Assembly (NCBI GenBank): GCA_039000515.1
Contig: JBCFYV010000024.1
Location: 43,225,979-43,289,978 of the forward strand
Origin: Timema cristinae
Taxonomy: Eukaryota; Arthropoda; Insecta; Phasmatodea; Timematidae
Length of the DNA: 64,000 nucleotides
Reading direction: 5' to 3'
Part shown: one piece after another, positions 12,068-23,745 of the stretch
Layout of the letters: each line of letters begins with the position of its first letter
How positions within the stretch are numbered: the first letter of the stretch is position 1
Position numbers and translations under genes: made by a program
Notes under the pieces: model-generated
Database searches by the model: none
Told to the model about the DNA's origin: nothing
What the model saw: only the letters and a program-made list of their open reading frames with translations

Positions 12068-12086
12068 GGGGGGGGGGGGGGGGGGG
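12068..12086 (+). repeat. Poly-G tract (19 G)
   Basis: Uninterrupted run of 19 G in otherwise AT-rich DNA, the second long G run within 3 kb. Confidence 0.95.
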
Positions 12087-12696
12087 CAGTGTGGAAGTTT
12101 TCGCCTAGTTTTTTTTACCTTCTTTTTCTTATCGTGAAATGTTAATCCAATCATTGCCGTTTGATAAAATGCAATGCAAAAGGGGTTGCATTGCTGTATA
12201 AAGAGTTATCTAACCAGGCATTTTTTAAGTGGCCAAGTCATATTAGCAACTTTATCACAATAAATCGTTAACTTAATAATTACAACAACGACAGCAAAAA
12301 GTATTATCTTTAATTTTGAACCTAAAAGCTTAGCAATAAATTTTGCACAGCTACGATATGTATTTTATATTTCAGTCCAATTTTCAAAAGAAGAGTCTTA
12401 TCTGACTGATATAATGGTTACCAGATACACTTTTACGTATTAATACATCAGATCATGTGATCTGCAACTTCCACTTTATCTACACCTACAAAAAATAATA
12501 AAATAGTTAAATATTATCGGGTTTGATCTTAAATGAATATGGTTTTATTTTTAAAGGAACTTTCCTTTGAAATTTGGTCTTTAACTATGTTTTGGTTTTG
12601 ATGCCACTGAATCAAATTAGTCTTGATGTCAAATTTCGTTGTGTAGAAGCATCTTTTGTTTACGTCTAGTAAGTGTTTTAATAGCGTAGAATGCTT

Positions 12697-12945
12697 CATC
12701 GGTGGCAGCATGGTCTAAGGAGTCACGCTCTTGTTAGACTATAATACCGATGACAGGGATATAGGGGTTCAAATCCCTATCGGGCGTACTGAGGGTGGTT
12801 TTACAAACAAAAAATTATCTTCCTCCACGCAAATACAGGTACGGTTCCTCTAAAATTCAACCTTCTACATACCTAACTCATTAGATTAATTATTATATTT
12901 GCGTACAATCTGAACCGGTAGTAATACGCGTTGCTAAAACAAATA
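12697..12945 (+). mobile_element. SINE-A copy, full length
   Basis: Head ATCGGTGGCAGCATGGTCTA at 12699, B box GGGGTTCAAATCCC at 12766, body CTTCCTCCACGCAAATAC, tail CTGAACCGGTAGTAATACGC near 12910. Confidence 0.9.
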
Positions 12946-14280
12946 TACTCCAAACATACACATTTTTAATGATGTTCAAATACTATTTCGAAATTACAAG
13001 TTTCTATTATAGCCACTTATTTATGCTAGTACTAAAAGATCAAAAACGTTTAAATAATTTTTTTTCTTCATACTTTCGCACAAATGTGTACACAGCATGG
13101 ATAATTGAATGGTGTAGCATTCCATCCATCACAGCAAAAAGCTTAAAAGCTACCCCTAGTTTTTTTTAAACCTTCTGCAAACCACGAACCACGAACAATA
13201 AAATAAAAAAATAAACATTTCGCACTGCCGCCTGAACCCATGTTTCTGGTCATCCGATGACATCAAATGTTCTGTGATCGTGTGATGCAGGATTCCTATG
13301 GCAAGAGGGAGGTGGGAGATTTTAGGGGTAGGGAAAGGGTTGGGGGGGACGATTTGCTGTTAACTCCATTCTGTTCCGGTGAGGCCCATGTTCACCCATT
13401 AGTTTGTGTGGGGGTAGGCGTTAAAGAGGGGTATTGACCCCCCGCTCCCCTAAAGGCACTTTGTTACCGTCGCAGACTGCAATTCTATCATGGCGGTAAT
13501 GCTACAGTATGTTCGAGGATGAAATTTAACTTGTTCGATTAAAGCAGCGATTAGGGCAGCGCACAGTGTGATTGTCTTCGTTTGAGAAAATAAAAAAGTT
13601 AAAATGGGTTAATTACAATCTATTTTTGCCAATAGAAATCCATAGTTAACTCTGTTTTATAATATGTTTGGGAATAAAAAATATTTAAGTGTGTAAAGTT
13701 TACTATATGTAAGATGAACAGCTAAAATAATCCAGACAAGCTATTTAATTGGTGTAATATTGATTGTCTACAAGTGAAAATATTATTATGGTCAGTAAAA
13801 AGTAGTTGATAACTTAATTTTTGTCAGGATCCCTAAGTACTACAAATATTTGAGCTAATACCAAATAACACTATCAAAACAAATACATGATTGTCTAAAC
13901 TTAAATATTTATTATCACTAATTTCATGGTCTATATATTATAAGGATCCATAATAAGATACCCAAAGATTTTGTCATGGGTATCATTCTTGACTAGGTCA
14001 ATTATTAGTTCAATTATGATTATTTTTATGTCCAAGCATTGCTTTGAGAACTAAAAAGATATTTTATTTTTAGAAAATAGTCGAACCACGATTGTCATTA
14101 TTTTATTATAATATATTGAACATTCTAAATTGTATTGTTGCAACAAAATAGCCAGTCTTACTAAGGCTTAGATTAAAAATGTATCAAAAGGTAAAAAGGT
14201 ATTATTTATTTGTTTTTACCACAGTTGGATCATGATGGATTAAATAGACATGCTATTATAACTGTTAAGTACGGCTATAT
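12946..14280. other. Intergenic, with a GC-richer block at 13240-13580
   Basis: The block at 13240-13580 departs from the AT-rich background (GGGGTTGGGGGGGACG; CCCCCGCTCCCCTAAAGG; ATCATGGCGGTAATG) and is not one of the repeats in this window. It could be conserved non-coding DNA or an untranslated exon; the sequence alone does not decide. The rest is AT-rich and featureless. Confidence 0.35.
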
Positions 14281-14545
14281 CCACTCTAAATGTCATATTC
14301 TTTAAATTGAAAAAATTACACCTGCAAACGGGAATCGAACCTAGTAGCTTTGGTTTGTTACGCCAATACTCTCACCACTGTGATACCCAGGAGTCGTCCA
14401 GTGCCCAAAGGTCGTTCTTCACTCATAGTTTAGGGCGGAGTCTGTGATGGACGTGATGAAATCTCCAGTTGTATATAAACTATCAATTAAGAACACGAGC
14501 TATCAGATAGCTTAGCCACTTTCGACTCGGGAGAATTTGGGTTAG
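14281..14545 (-). mobile_element. tRNA-Ile-like repeat, partial copy
   Basis: This is collinear with the minus strand of the right arm and loop of the foldback at 24484-24920. Shared landmarks are TCATATTCT, GGGAATCGAAC (rc B box), CCAATACTCTCACCACTGTG, GAGTCTGTGATGGACGTG and GAGCTATCAGATAGCTTAGC. It stops where the opposite arm of the foldback would begin, so it may be the simple, non-foldback form of the repeat. Confidence 0.7.
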
Positions 14546-14833
14546 TTAACTATATACGTATTAAATACTATCCAATTTATTGTACTGAAAAACCAACAGA
14601 ATTTGTCAAAAGTATTTAACTCTAATTATAAAACTACTGTTTTCACTTCATGGAAGGAGTATGACCCTTAGTTGTATGCTGCAAGACTACAATGCAATCA
14701 TCTATTGTATGATACGATCACTCAAGTCATAGTATAAATAACTACCCTTTGATGGCCGACACAATCCACGCTGTGGAATTGTATGTGTTATCCTCTAGAT
14801 ACTAATGCTTTAGATTGAGTGATAAAATATTAC

Positions 14834-15075
14834 CCGATTCAGTGGATGCATGACCTAAGGCGCTACTCTCACAATAGATTAAACTGACAATCACATGAAA
14901 ATCAGAGCTTTATCCCAGTCGGATGTATTAAGGATGGTTTTCCCTAAATGTTTTTCCACTCTCCCTCCACGCAAATATGGATACATTTTATCTAAACTCA
15001 ACTTTACTAATCCCTAAATTATTAGAGTAATTAGTACATAGGCGTACAACTCGAACGAGGTGATGTTAAAATAAG
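14834..15075 (+). mobile_element. SINE-A copy, near full length
   Basis: Head GATTCAGTGGATGCATGACC, body CACTCTCCCTCCACGCAAAT, tail GTACAACTCGAACGAGGTGATG (in the last part the GTAAGACGC motif is lost). The B box is degraded (GCTTTATCCCAG). Confidence 0.8.
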
Positions 15076-15103
15076 ATTGTTTTGTTTAACTTGCACATCA
15101 TAC

Positions 15104-15215
15104 CAGCCACTTTGGCAACGTGGTCTAAGGCGTTAGTCCTGCAAATCGCTAGCGACTCTAAGGAAAAGGTTTTAATCTCAGCCGGAAGCTTTAGGGCCTA
15201 TTTTACAAATTGTGA
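15104..15215 (+). mobile_element. SINE-A head fragment
   Basis: CACTTTGGCAACGTGGTCTAAGGCG marks the head, and TTTTAATCTCAGCCGG the B-box region. The following sequence (CTGTGGTTTCCCAATCCTC) is not SINE-A body. Confidence 0.6.
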
Positions 15216-15344
15216 TCATCACTGTGGTTTCCCAATCCTCTTCCCAAAATAATTCAAGACCATTAGTTATAAGATACTATTTTCATATCTACGTCATGAG
15301 TTTCCATCTATCCGACTCCTCAATCTTAAAGTGCTTTTTATCAC

Positions 15345-16125
15345 CCCGTCATAATACCCGTTTATAATATACGCATTTGTACTAACTACGCTAATATATT
15401 ATGCATATGGAAAGTTAAACTTAGGGTAAGTGTATCCGCATTAGAATGTTAATTATAGTGTAAAACTATTTTTTTTAACCACCCTCCGTACACCCGGCCT
15501 TGATTCAAATACCCTCCTATCCCCCATCGGAGAGTGCTATCCTATTCCAGGATCATGATCAACTTAACGTTCACGTAACGCTCAATAAACGTAAATAAAT
15601 TAGTGTGTGATTAGGATTCACGTAACAATTCGAGCAAAAACACAGAAAATGAATTTGGACTACTTGGAAAAATAAAATTGTTTCTGAGCATTTAGGGCTG
15701 ATTAGGCTGTAAGTACTTTCAATATAAGCTTTACAGGATGAACAACATAAAATGAAACAAGAGGCTACGATGTTTTAGAGTCAGTGTGACGAGGACAAAC
15801 TATTCTGAAGAAGTAGTCTGAATACGATAGATAAACTAACAAATGAAGCACTAAATAGCCGTGTTGACGTGGCTCGTAACATGATTGTCTAGCTTGAACA
15901 CGTGGTACCCTTTACTTGACGTCCACGTAAAGTTAAAATTCTCCCCTGGACCACGCTCAAGTTAAGTGTACGTGAATTTAAGTGTATCGTGATGGCTCCC
16001 CTTTTAAAAATAAGAGGAGAGCCTTCAAGTTATATTAAATTACGTGAACATTAAGTGAACTTTATGTGAACATTAAGTTGATAGTGATCCCGGCATTAGA
16101 CCATCCAACCACCGAATTTGAAAAG
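15345..16125 (-). mobile_element. SINE-A copy split by a MITE
   Basis: The tail and body occupy 15345-15546 (rc tail near 15350-15385, ACCACCCTCCGTACACCCGG at 15479). The tRNA-like start is at 16094-16125 (CATTAGACCATCCAACCACCG, rc of head). The two parts are one element interrupted by the MITE at 15547-16093. Confidence 0.7.
15547..16093. mobile_element. MITE with GATC-type inverted ends, inside a SINE
   Basis: The left end CCAGGATCATGATCAACTTA matches the reverse complement of the right end (CCGGGATCACTATCAACTTA), and both continue into ACGTTCACGTAA-like sequence, giving imperfect arms of roughly 50-70 bp. The interior repeats variants of ACGTGAA(C)-TTAAGTG many times, especially near 15905-16080. 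No open frame is present. The TSD is not resolved. Superfamily unknown. Confidence 0.7.
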
Positions 16126-16806
16126 GCTCACTATTATGAAATTATTTTGTATAAGGGAAAAGAAAATATCTGAATCCAGAATGGATTATTAAATAACACG
16201 CATTAAGAGAACTTTAATAAGAATTTGAAAATAGAATCCATACATAGTACACATTATTTTCAACTCGTAAATCAGGTGTGTTAAGACATTGTACGTTGGA
16301 ATTACTTATAAAAAAAACCATAGCTTCACATTATTTTGGTTGAGTCACAGAAAGGTTAGGTTAAGATGTAGAATATCAGAAGATTGCCCCATCGAACCAT
16401 ACCGGTACCGCGAGCATTTTCACGTCTGATCGAGGGGCACACATCTAAGAAAAGAAAGATAATTATCTCTGTTCGCCACACCTTTTGACAGCGCTAGTGA
16501 GAAAGTGGAGTAATTCTACAACTCTAACTCCCCCACCCCCTTTTCCCCTTGTATCCTGATGTAGTCCAATTCCGAGGCCGTTCTGTTGCTATATAATGGA
16601 GTCCCTGTGACTCTCATTTTTGTATTCCATTGTATTTATTCACCGGAGAAAGAATTACGATGTAAAAACTTCAGCACTGAAGACTACTGGTGGCCACGGC
16701 GTGTCAAGCGTCGGAATCACCACCACGTCGCAGAGGAAAACTCTTTAGAGACCTTAACTATCTGTATCTTCTGTTTAGAATCTACATTAGATTCTAGACT
16801 CAGTTT
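16126..16806. other. Intergenic, mixed composition
   Basis: 16380-16760 is less AT-rich (GGTACCGCGAGCATTTTCACG; GGCCACGGCGTGTCAAGCGT). A 79-codon plus frame at 16586-16825 runs into the 50-bp array and has no motif. I cannot name a function. Confidence 0.4.
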
Positions 16807-17055
16807 CTATGTCCATCAGATATAGTTTCATGTATCAGAATGTCTTGTTTTATTTTCAATGTCTATTAGACATTGGGTATCGTGTCAGAATATCTGACGT
16901 TGCTTTCTATGTCCATAAGACATAGTTTCATGTATTAGAATGTCTTGTTTTATTTTCTATGTCTATCAGACATAGTGCATTGTGTTAGAGTGTCTGAGAT
17001 ATTTTCTATGTCCATTAGACATAGTTTCTTGGGTCAGATAGTCTGGTGGTTATTT
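16807..17055 (+). repeat. 50-bp minisatellite with a dyad in each unit
   Basis: Five units start at 16807, 16857, 16907, 16957 and 17006. Each opens with a dyad of the form CTATGTC-NNNN-GACATAG and continues with variants of TTTCATGTATTAGAATGTCT. The second unit has compensated arms (CAATGTC...GACATTG), so pairing is kept although the sequence changed. A weaker sixth unit may lie at about 16770-16806 (GAATCTACATTAGATTC). Confidence 0.9.
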
Positions 17056-18375
17056 CCCTATGCCCATAATAAGGAGTTTAAATACGTGGGATCTGTGCTC
17101 TACATATGTATAGGTCCAGGTGATTGTGTATTCCGAGTCCATGAATTTGATTTCCTTTACTAAGTCTTTAGGACATTGTTATATTTTTATGACACCTTAA
17201 ACGATATGATCACGTTTAGGATCTCTTTATGGCAACAATCAGATCATCTATCACTCTCTTCTTGGACCTAGTTAAGTCAGTGACTGATTGCAGTCACGAT
17301 TTACGGTGAGCAACCTGTGGGAGCACTACTAGATTGAAGTAGTGGCCCGCGAGGATAATGCTTTGTTCGGCCCATTCAGGCGTCATATGTATCTGAGTGT
17401 TCAAAGATAGTTTGTACTAGCTATTGTATACTCTAATAATGGGTAAATGTATAAAATTATTATTGATTGTTCTGGCAATACTAATTAGGAAATGACCGGC
17501 CATAGTAAAATACTGTGTAGATGCCTGATTGTTAGCCATCTATTATTTGTAAAATAGAAGCTCCTCTTATATGGTATTATTCTTAGGTTTTTCGTAACTC
17601 TCCATGAGGGTTAATACAAGCTAGCTAGCTTAAATAATATTCTTCTTATTAACTTTAAAAATATAGAATTTGATGCTATGTTTCTATTTTCAATTGTGTC
17701 ACTATCATTCATGATTAAACCTGGCAGGTATTAGTCGGGTACTAGCCTGGCTAGATTGTCTTTATGTATATTGCCTAAAATTTAATTCCTTTTTTTAATG
17801 TTACAAAGTTGTTACAGACGCTCCTTCGTTTGAGTAAGAGCAAATATCACTATTTCTAGAGTTATTAAACTAAACGAAATGTTATATCTAACTTCTGTCG
17901 GTTCCTTGTTTACAAAGTGTTAATATCTATTCGTCCAACCGTAAGCTTTCTACCTCTACAAAGGAATACAGTCATCGTTAATTAATTGAATTAAAATCTT
18001 TTCACTCATATGTAATTCTATATATTTTTGTTTGCTTTCTCCTTCCCTATCCTTCATCAATTATAACTTATGTAATTATATAATGGTAATCGTCTCTTTT
18101 TCTACGTTATAGGAGAGCGACGTTCAAACTTTTACCTAAACTTTTACATCAAATATAAATATTGTCACACACGTTTAAAAAAAATTAAATTATGGCTAGC
18201 TTATTTTATTCCTCTAATCTAGCTTATCGATATCTAACAAAAACAATACTTTAATCAGTTATAGTGATATAGGTTGTGTGTATTACAAAATAAAGTTTAA
18301 CATTAATTTTTATAAAATTTGATCTCGCACGTTCTCAAATCTCCACAACCTTTACAAAAAAATAGGGAAATATCC
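17056..18375. other. Intergenic, no supported feature
   Basis: AT-rich with short stretches of ordinary composition (17270-17400). No repeat family of the window and no convincing frame was seen. Confidence 0.5.
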
Positions 18376-18692
18376 ACCTCAGTAGTCGAGGGGTCTAAGC
18401 TAAAAAGCAGCAGTTCTTAACTATTGTTAGATGGTTCCCTTAGTCATGACTAAAAGTATGCTGAACCCCCACGAATTACAGGTCAAATGACAAATTTCAA
18501 GTAACAAAGTAGAAAATTTCCCGACACATTTGTTTCCCAGCCACGTTTGCTTATCTTGTCATTTCGACGATGTTCCCTTTGAGAGATGATCACGTACCCC
18601 TGGGTACTCTTTCTCCACGTAAATACGATAACGTTTATTCTAAATTATATCTTTCTCATTCCATTTGCGTAATTAATATGTATGCGTATAAC
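18376..18692 (+). mobile_element. SINE-A copy, degenerate and expanded
   Basis: The head CACCTCAGTAGTCGAGGGGTC is at 18377. The tail region TTCTCCACGTAAATACG to CGTATAACCTGGACGCAATG lies at 18609-18700, with extra sequence between. The 122-codon frame at 18570-18938 crosses this tail and is therefore not taken as a gene. Confidence 0.6.
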
Positions 18693-19995
18693 CTGGACGC
18701 AATGAAAAATAAAAATAGCGGAAGTTTCTTTCATTCACCCAGAAATCTTAAATTTTACTCCGCGAATCAAATTGAGTATTTCAACACGAACTGCGAGTTT
18801 TTAAACTTGAGGTTGGAAACTTTACGAAATGTAATTTCCAGCTGTATCAGAACATGGCGAGGATTTGCCGCTCCCTGTTTTCAGGGACATGAAGGGGACA
18901 CAATAGTAGAATACTCTGCGACGAGAATCAGAAGTTGACAAAAAGAAACCAAAGGATCAGGACAATAGAGACAAGTGGAAAGAGAGAGAGAGAAGGGGAA
19001 AGCGGTGATTGAGAGTGATTTCCTCCAACAAGACTAATAGTTTGAAGGAACTGACTGGTTCAGCAGAGAACCACTGAGAACCAGTATTATACGATACCAG
19101 GGGAAAACAATGGGACACTAGAGAGGCTATTTGGCTCGGGAGATAGAAAAGAGGGAGAGGAGTGGAAATAAACTACAAAAAAACAAACTTAAAGAAGTCA
19201 AAAGAGCGGAGGTAAATAGTTGGCCTTAGAACCTTGTAGGGAACATAGAACACACAATCTTCACCCTTATCGACCATCAAAATCTTTCCAAAAACCTTTT
19301 TTCCCCGTTATTAGACTCTACTACAGAAAATTGCAGCAAGGTCAGTCATTTTTTGATGTCTTAGCTAAATATGTAGAATTTTTTTTCAAAGTGCTGAGAC
19401 GCATTGCTGACGTTCGAAAATTCCGTGTTATTTAAGAAATAGTTTATTACTTATAAATATTGTTCAAACCAAAACGGAACTGAAAACTATAAACATGTAT
19501 ATTTATAGGAATAGAAACCATGCATTTTAGGTTTTAAGTTTTTATTTTTTTATTAAAAGATATAACTATCTCGAAATGTACACTTTTGAGACATTAAAAA
19601 AGAAACATGAATATAGCTCATCTCAAAATAAATGAACACATTTTTAATATATTCACAAAAGTAAACTTTAGGAGTATTGAGGATTATTTTAGTGATTTTG
19701 ATGTTTCAAAACAGACACGCCAATAAGAAATAGTGTGGCGTGAGAATATTTCCCCACAGACAGGCAGAAGAACCCTTAATAACAGTTTGAATTCGTTAGA
19801 GTGTACTTTTACCCGGTGTGAAAAATTGTAGTTTATAACATAAGTTACACAAGCCATCCTGACAAGTAAGATCACAGAAGGGCGAAATATTTCTTAAAAA
19901 TCCTCGTCTTTAGTCAATTCTTCTAATCTTGGCAAATAGTCTTAAGGGCGTTTGAGAGAGTGAAACCCATGTGCATATAATATGAAAATCCCGTG
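18693..19995. other. Intergenic with a purine-rich block
   Basis: 18935-19215 is strongly purine-rich (GAGAGAGAGAGAAGGGGAAAG). Otherwise AT-rich with short frames lacking motifs. Confidence 0.5.
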
Positions 19996-20917
19996 CTAAG
20001 GTGGGAATTTAGCGAACGCGAGCTAAGAGCAGTGTTTTTGTAGTTTTCATAGACAAACTTTTTTGGCCATAATAAATCAAATATTGCTCCAGTAATAACA
20101 TGGAATTTAATTTTCTTCACATGAGGCGAGTTTTTTGCGGTTGACCTGGTATCGATGTTAACGAAATGTTTACGACCGAGACGATACCAGAGCTATGTTT
20201 GGTAACGCTTTTCTTGACCAGAATAAACAGTATGGTTACGACCAAAGAACCGAGATTATATGCGCCAATTTCAAAACAGCATCACTGTTATGCTAGATTT
20301 AAACGAGTATAACTTCGTAATCAATGGATTTTAAGTTTTTTTTAAAATTAAAATGGACAGCAGTTACTAGCTAGTAATCCGTGACAGTAAGTACTTAAAA
20401 ACCGTTTAACTGTGGATAAAAGAGAGTACTATATGATCTACGTACCAATCGCACCAATCTAACTATGAATAAAATTAAAAAGGTCATTTTCCGCCGATTT
20501 GCAGTACATGCAGTAAGATTACATATATTCACCTACCAGCTGTTCGATATACTCCACCCCAAACGCCAATTTTGTTTAAGAAAACCATATCAAAATCGTT
20601 TTTACACTTTACCTTGGTCAGAACCACTTGGTCAAAAACACTAGATACCAAGACATAACCAAGTCAATCGCCAAAACTTGCCTATGGTGTTATCAACAGT
20701 TCTCTAATATCTGCCATGAGCATTAAATGAGAAACTTTTCAAATGAAGAGAAAAAGTGGTCATTAAATTCCAGGACACCCTCGACAGATATTCAAGAACT
20801 GTTGATATTTTTTTCTACTGGAGCAAAATTTGATTTACTTTGGCCAAAAGAAGTTTTGATTAAAAAAACAAGCAAAAATAATACCCTTAAAGCTATCTCC
20901 TTACACCCCCAACTTAA
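19996..20917. mobile_element. Palindromic long-TIR element, copy 2, interrupted
   Basis: The left arm is 19996-20123 (CTAAGGTGGGAATTTAGCG; ATTGCTCCAGTAATAACATG; TTTTCTTCACATG). The loop and right arm are 20684-20917 (GGTGTTATCAACAG; GACAGATATTCAAGAACTG; ends CCCAACTTAA). Joining the parts across the insert restores the order seen in the intact copies at 23.7 and 48.3 kb. Confidence 0.8.
20124..20683. mobile_element. 560-bp MITE nested in a palindromic element
   Basis: The left end AGGCGAGTTTTTTGCGGTTG and the reverse complement of the right end AGGCAAGTTTTGGCGATTG are imperfect terminal inverted repeats of about 26 bp. The host sequence shows ATG on both sides (20121-20123 and 20684-20686), as expected of a 3-bp target duplication. 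Three-base duplications are typical of PIF/Harbinger elements, though the target there is usually TWA. There is no coding capacity, so a partner transposase must lie elsewhere. Confidence 0.8.
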
Positions 20918-21179
20918 GTTCAATGGCGTATGTCTATATGTTCTCAGTTCAAATCCACTCTCCGGGACTGAACCGTTAAACCATTCCCTCACCATCGATT
21001 CGACCATCCACGCACACCATAGCGTATTAAGAAGTGGGGGGTGTGAGTGTGTGTGTGTGATGAATTCACTTCAAAGACTCTATCCTTCCTATAATGAGGT
21101 CAGTCTCAGTATAAATATGTTTAAAAACGACCGAGTTGCCTCTAAGATAATGGTTGGCAACTTGTAAAGCTCATTGGAT

Positions 21180-21620
21180 GTATGTTTAGAAGGAAGGGTT
21201 TAAAAGAAGGGTGAGGTCAGCACACCCGGACAAAGATGGCGACACTGCTTCAAGTTACGCTTGCGACCTGGTCGCAGTAGTGTATTACATTGATTCTTAT
21301 GAGGGTGGCCACACTTGGCGACCAGCGACAGCGACAGATTTTAAAACGCTTTCGTGAGCGTTTTCAGGTCGCAGTGACAAATACGCTCGCCTTTATTACT
21401 TATGAAGGTGGCAACACTTTGCGTTCGTGTCGTAGCCTGTTGCGAGAACACTCGGCACTTGAGTGGGTTTGCTTACGTCATCCTAGGCTAAAAGGTCGAC
21501 CGATAAGGTGCTCGGGACCACAATAACACTCCTCCACTAAGCACTGTCTTGCAAACCGCCCAGTGTTTTCCGCCCGTCTGGAGTTTGACACTCGGTAGAG
21601 GGTACTGTACTTAGCAATGT
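21180..21620. repeat. GC-richer block with a ~100-bp tandem repeat and dyads
   Basis: GGTCGCAGTAGTGTATTAC...TTATGAGGGTGGCCACACTTGG (from about 21270) recurs about 100 bases on as GGTCGCAGTGACAAATACG...TTATGAAGGTGGCAACACTTTG. Dyads include TGCGACC-T-GGTCGCA (21262-21276) and AACGCT-N6-AGCGTT (21344-21361). CpG is frequent. Confidence 0.65.
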
Positions 21621-22188
21621 TTGATACCAAGCTATTTATAAATGATCACCACTGTGGAATCCTAAACATCGAGACTACGCAAACAGGAATGTTAAATCCA
21701 AGCTCAGGATAGAGGTTGCACTTGCAACATTGGAAGGTTGGGATGAATTAAACAATGAATAAATAAATGAACAAGGTAAGAACTTCTTTAGTTAGCATAA
21801 ATAAAATAATAAAATCAGACCATATACAGTATACAAACTAACAAGAGATTGAAATGCTTGGAAAGGGCTTGGAGTGCAAAGGTTGTTTCCAATCATAGTA
21901 ATTAATTCCACTTTGTTAATAATATTTTTTTTAATACCGTGAACATAGTGATAAAATGCATTCTATATGTGACACCGAAAACATTATAATTAAATAGGGG
22001 TGTGTTCTCAGGGTTTTTACAAGTCCGTCCATAAGTACGTATCTGCATATTAATGGGGTGGACACCATATTATATATATTTACGTATCTTCTTCATATAA
22101 CTATATACTACAAGGGCTAATGACACATCTTCACGCCTTGGTGCCTTGATCACTGGTCATAAAACGCGGTGACCAGGTCGCAAGCGTG
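21257..22188. mobile_element. Tentative element bounded by 17-bp inverted repeats
   Basis: ACGCTTGCGACCTGGTC at 21257-21273 has its exact reverse complement at about 22170-22186. Near the right copy there is a further short dyad, CTGGTCA...TGACCAG. This could be a DNA element of about 930 bp, but the repeats may also be inner motifs of the GC-richer block. No TSD was found. Confidence 0.35.
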
Positions 22189-23745
22189 GCCGTAGCCTCA
22201 GTCATTGAGATTTAGGGATTATCTCATTACGTGGGACGTGGGAGTATAATATAATTTGGAACAGAGACTAGAAATTTCAACCAAATTGTAGTAAGAAAGA
22301 GGTCCTTTTGGGGCGACCAGCTTGTGAAAACAGTTGAAGCAACTGGCATCAATAGGAATGATTGTCTCGTAACTTTTGTAGCCCCAACACACACACACAT
22401 ACACAGATAAAGAGAGAGAGAGAGAGACTTCGAAGTGTTGTGTCCTGGTGTCGGGGGCCCTACTCGGAAACGGGAGGGAGGGAGGTTTGGAAGAAGGAAT
22501 TGTTTGAAAGCAAGGGCGGCTGCTTTACAGGCGATTTGTCAAGTCAGGGATAAAAGGGGTGTAGGGGAAGGAGGGTAAAAGCGAGGGATTGTGTGCGAGA
22601 AGGCATAAAAAAAAATCGTGGAAAAATACTGAGAATGTATTGTGATTTATGTCTCATTGTTTCAATTCGAAATAAACTATATTGTTTCACAAAGTGTCTT
22701 TATTTTGCTATCGCATAGTTTCAATAATTTGATATAGCGTTGAAATGTGTAAAAATTAATGTTAAAAATGTTATTTTATATGTGAAAAATCAAATATATT
22801 TAAAACATTTAATAATATTGATAAATAGTCAGTGTATACTTTCTAATCACAGGTGTACGCATATAAGCAAACCACTCTAGACAGCTGATCTAATAGTACA
22901 CATCTAGCCTTACTTAGTATTAAACAATATGTACTGTACACGGTACATTGTGGTCCAAATGCGTTGCTTACATTCAAAGAAAATACCCTTAGATGTTCAG
23001 TCAACACCCCTAACACACCTTTCACGGATACAGGAGGATATAATTAATTCAAATTAAGCCTTACTTTCATCACAAAGATGGTTTCCTTTTGAGTACAAAC
23101 TAGAATATACTGGCAGCTTATGTGCGATGTTATTCTTGGAAGAATATTATGAGATTCCCTTCGTGTAAGGTAAATATACTATGAAAACTTTTGAGCTTAG
23201 TATAACATAAGTTTCATAATATTATCCTCCTACTTTATGAGCTTAAACACAGAGCTTTGTCTTCAAAGGAACGTACGAATATTTTACTACTTCAAAATTA
23301 ACGAATATAATTCTAAGGAAATAGGTAAAATAAAAATAGGTAAGATGGAGAGATACTTTTGTAAATAGGACAAAAAAAACCCAGAGAGTTGTATACGACA
23401 AGGGAACAAACTCCAACCTCCCGGGGACTATGGTATTCATCAGCGGCGTCTTATGAAAGGTTGCCAGAGCAAGCAGATCTTGTTGAAACTGTACTTGTGA
23501 TAGGTTCTGCCCTACTTAGTCCCCAATATTCAATAATACATATACAATATACACTTTACACGCAACTTTATTATTTCCTGGCCAACAAGGGTCTAGTTAG
23601 TGTTGAAAAAATATTCTTATGTACATTTTACCTCATTTCTGTTTAACCTAGGAATAAGCCACGCCACGCCATTAATAATCACTTCAGTAATCCTTCAAAA
23701 GGTTTTATTTCTAAACATCTTATTAATACCACATCATTCTTTAAT
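22189..23745. other. Intergenic with a CA/GA microsatellite
   Basis: ACACACACACATACACAG followed by a GA run lies at 22387-22428. The region 22430-22620 is purine-rich. No other supported feature. Confidence 0.5.

Noticed and set aside
9094..12086. Poly-G runs as functional G-quadruplex pair
   Set aside because: Two runs 3 kb apart without neighbouring G tracts. More likely slippage products or sequencing-prone homopolymers.
18570..18938. 122-codon plus-strand frame
   Set aside because: Its first third is the tail of a degenerate SINE-A copy, and no motif follows.
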